From assembly GCF_000275845.1 (NCBI RefSeq), contig NW_006766902.1:259966-277887 (forward strand): DNA of 17,922 nt, written 5' to 3'. The number at the start of each line of letters is the position of its first letter. Within the stretch, counting starts at the first letter, position 1. Below the pieces are notes generated by a model. It was not told the DNA's origin, did not search any database, and worked only from the letters and a program-made list of their open reading frames with translations. This DNA is from Dichomitus squalens LYAD-421 SS1. Lineage: Eukaryota; Basidiomycota; Agaricomycetes; Polyporales; Polyporaceae. A program made the position numbers and the translations under genes. This document shows, one piece after another, positions 17,669 through 17,922 of the stretch.

Positions 17669-17922
17669 ATATGCCATGCACCCGACATCCTTGGTGGGAG
17701 AGCAGGATAGTTGAGCTTTGTACCGTGGTCCACCTTGCACGGGGGTATACCATCTGTTGAACTTGGACTTATCCGGTCCGGACTACACGAGGCTATGCGT
17801 CTCCTAGCGCTTAGCTGTAGTCGCTTATGTAGTATGTTACCATATTTGGGACTCTCTGCTCGTGTACTATAGCTATGCTTCCGGACTCTTCTAGTACTGT
17901 CTAGGACAATCCGTACTACTCC
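17669..17922. other. Right-edge sequence without a recognised gene
   Basis: About 250 bases beyond the repeat copy. Stops occur in all frames and no motif was recognised. Confidence 0.4.

Overview
The window looks like nuclear DNA of a mushroom-forming basidiomycete (Agaricomycetes, probably a polypore relative). The grounds are a class I hydrophobin, a DUF6535 membrane protein (a family I know mainly from Agaricomycetes), a multi-exon P450 of basidiomycete CYP512-like type, F-box and WD40 genes, and many short introns (mostly 49-62 bp) with GT...AG ends and CTNAY-like branch points. No bacterial operons, tRNA, rRNA or CRISPR array were seen. Many single open frames here are misleading: the real genes only appear after splicing, so I rebuilt exon chains by hand and checked that the phases close.

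Layout from left to right: (1) 38-502, minus, the 5' exon of an unrecognised gene running off the left edge. (2) 1310-1900, a decayed, truncated F-box gene fragment inside a roughly 0.6 kb repeat. (3) 3423-3967, plus, a three-exon class I hydrophobin with a TATA box. (4) 4972-7806, minus, a six-exon DUF6535 membrane protein of 855 aa. (5) 8564-10634, plus, a three-exon F-box/WD-repeat protein of 568 aa. (6) 10675-11214, an open frame of uncertain reality. (7) 12718-14933, plus, an 11-exon cytochrome P450 with one in-frame stop at codon 56 and an unusual haem loop. (8) 15132-16127, minus, a WD40 repeat gene in decay (frameshift, lost half repeat, two stops). (9) 16183-17376, minus, an F-box gene that is the fuller copy of the fragment at the left end, in opposite orientation.

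The genes do not form an obvious pathway. The hydrophobin is a secreted surface coat protein, DUF6535 is a membrane protein of unknown function, and the F-box proteins would be substrate adaptors of SCF ubiquitin ligases. The strongest theme is gene turnover: one P450 apparently killed by a single nonsense codon, a WD40 gene with several lesions, and an F-box family duplicated to both ends of the window. All identity statements are by eye; no database search was possible.
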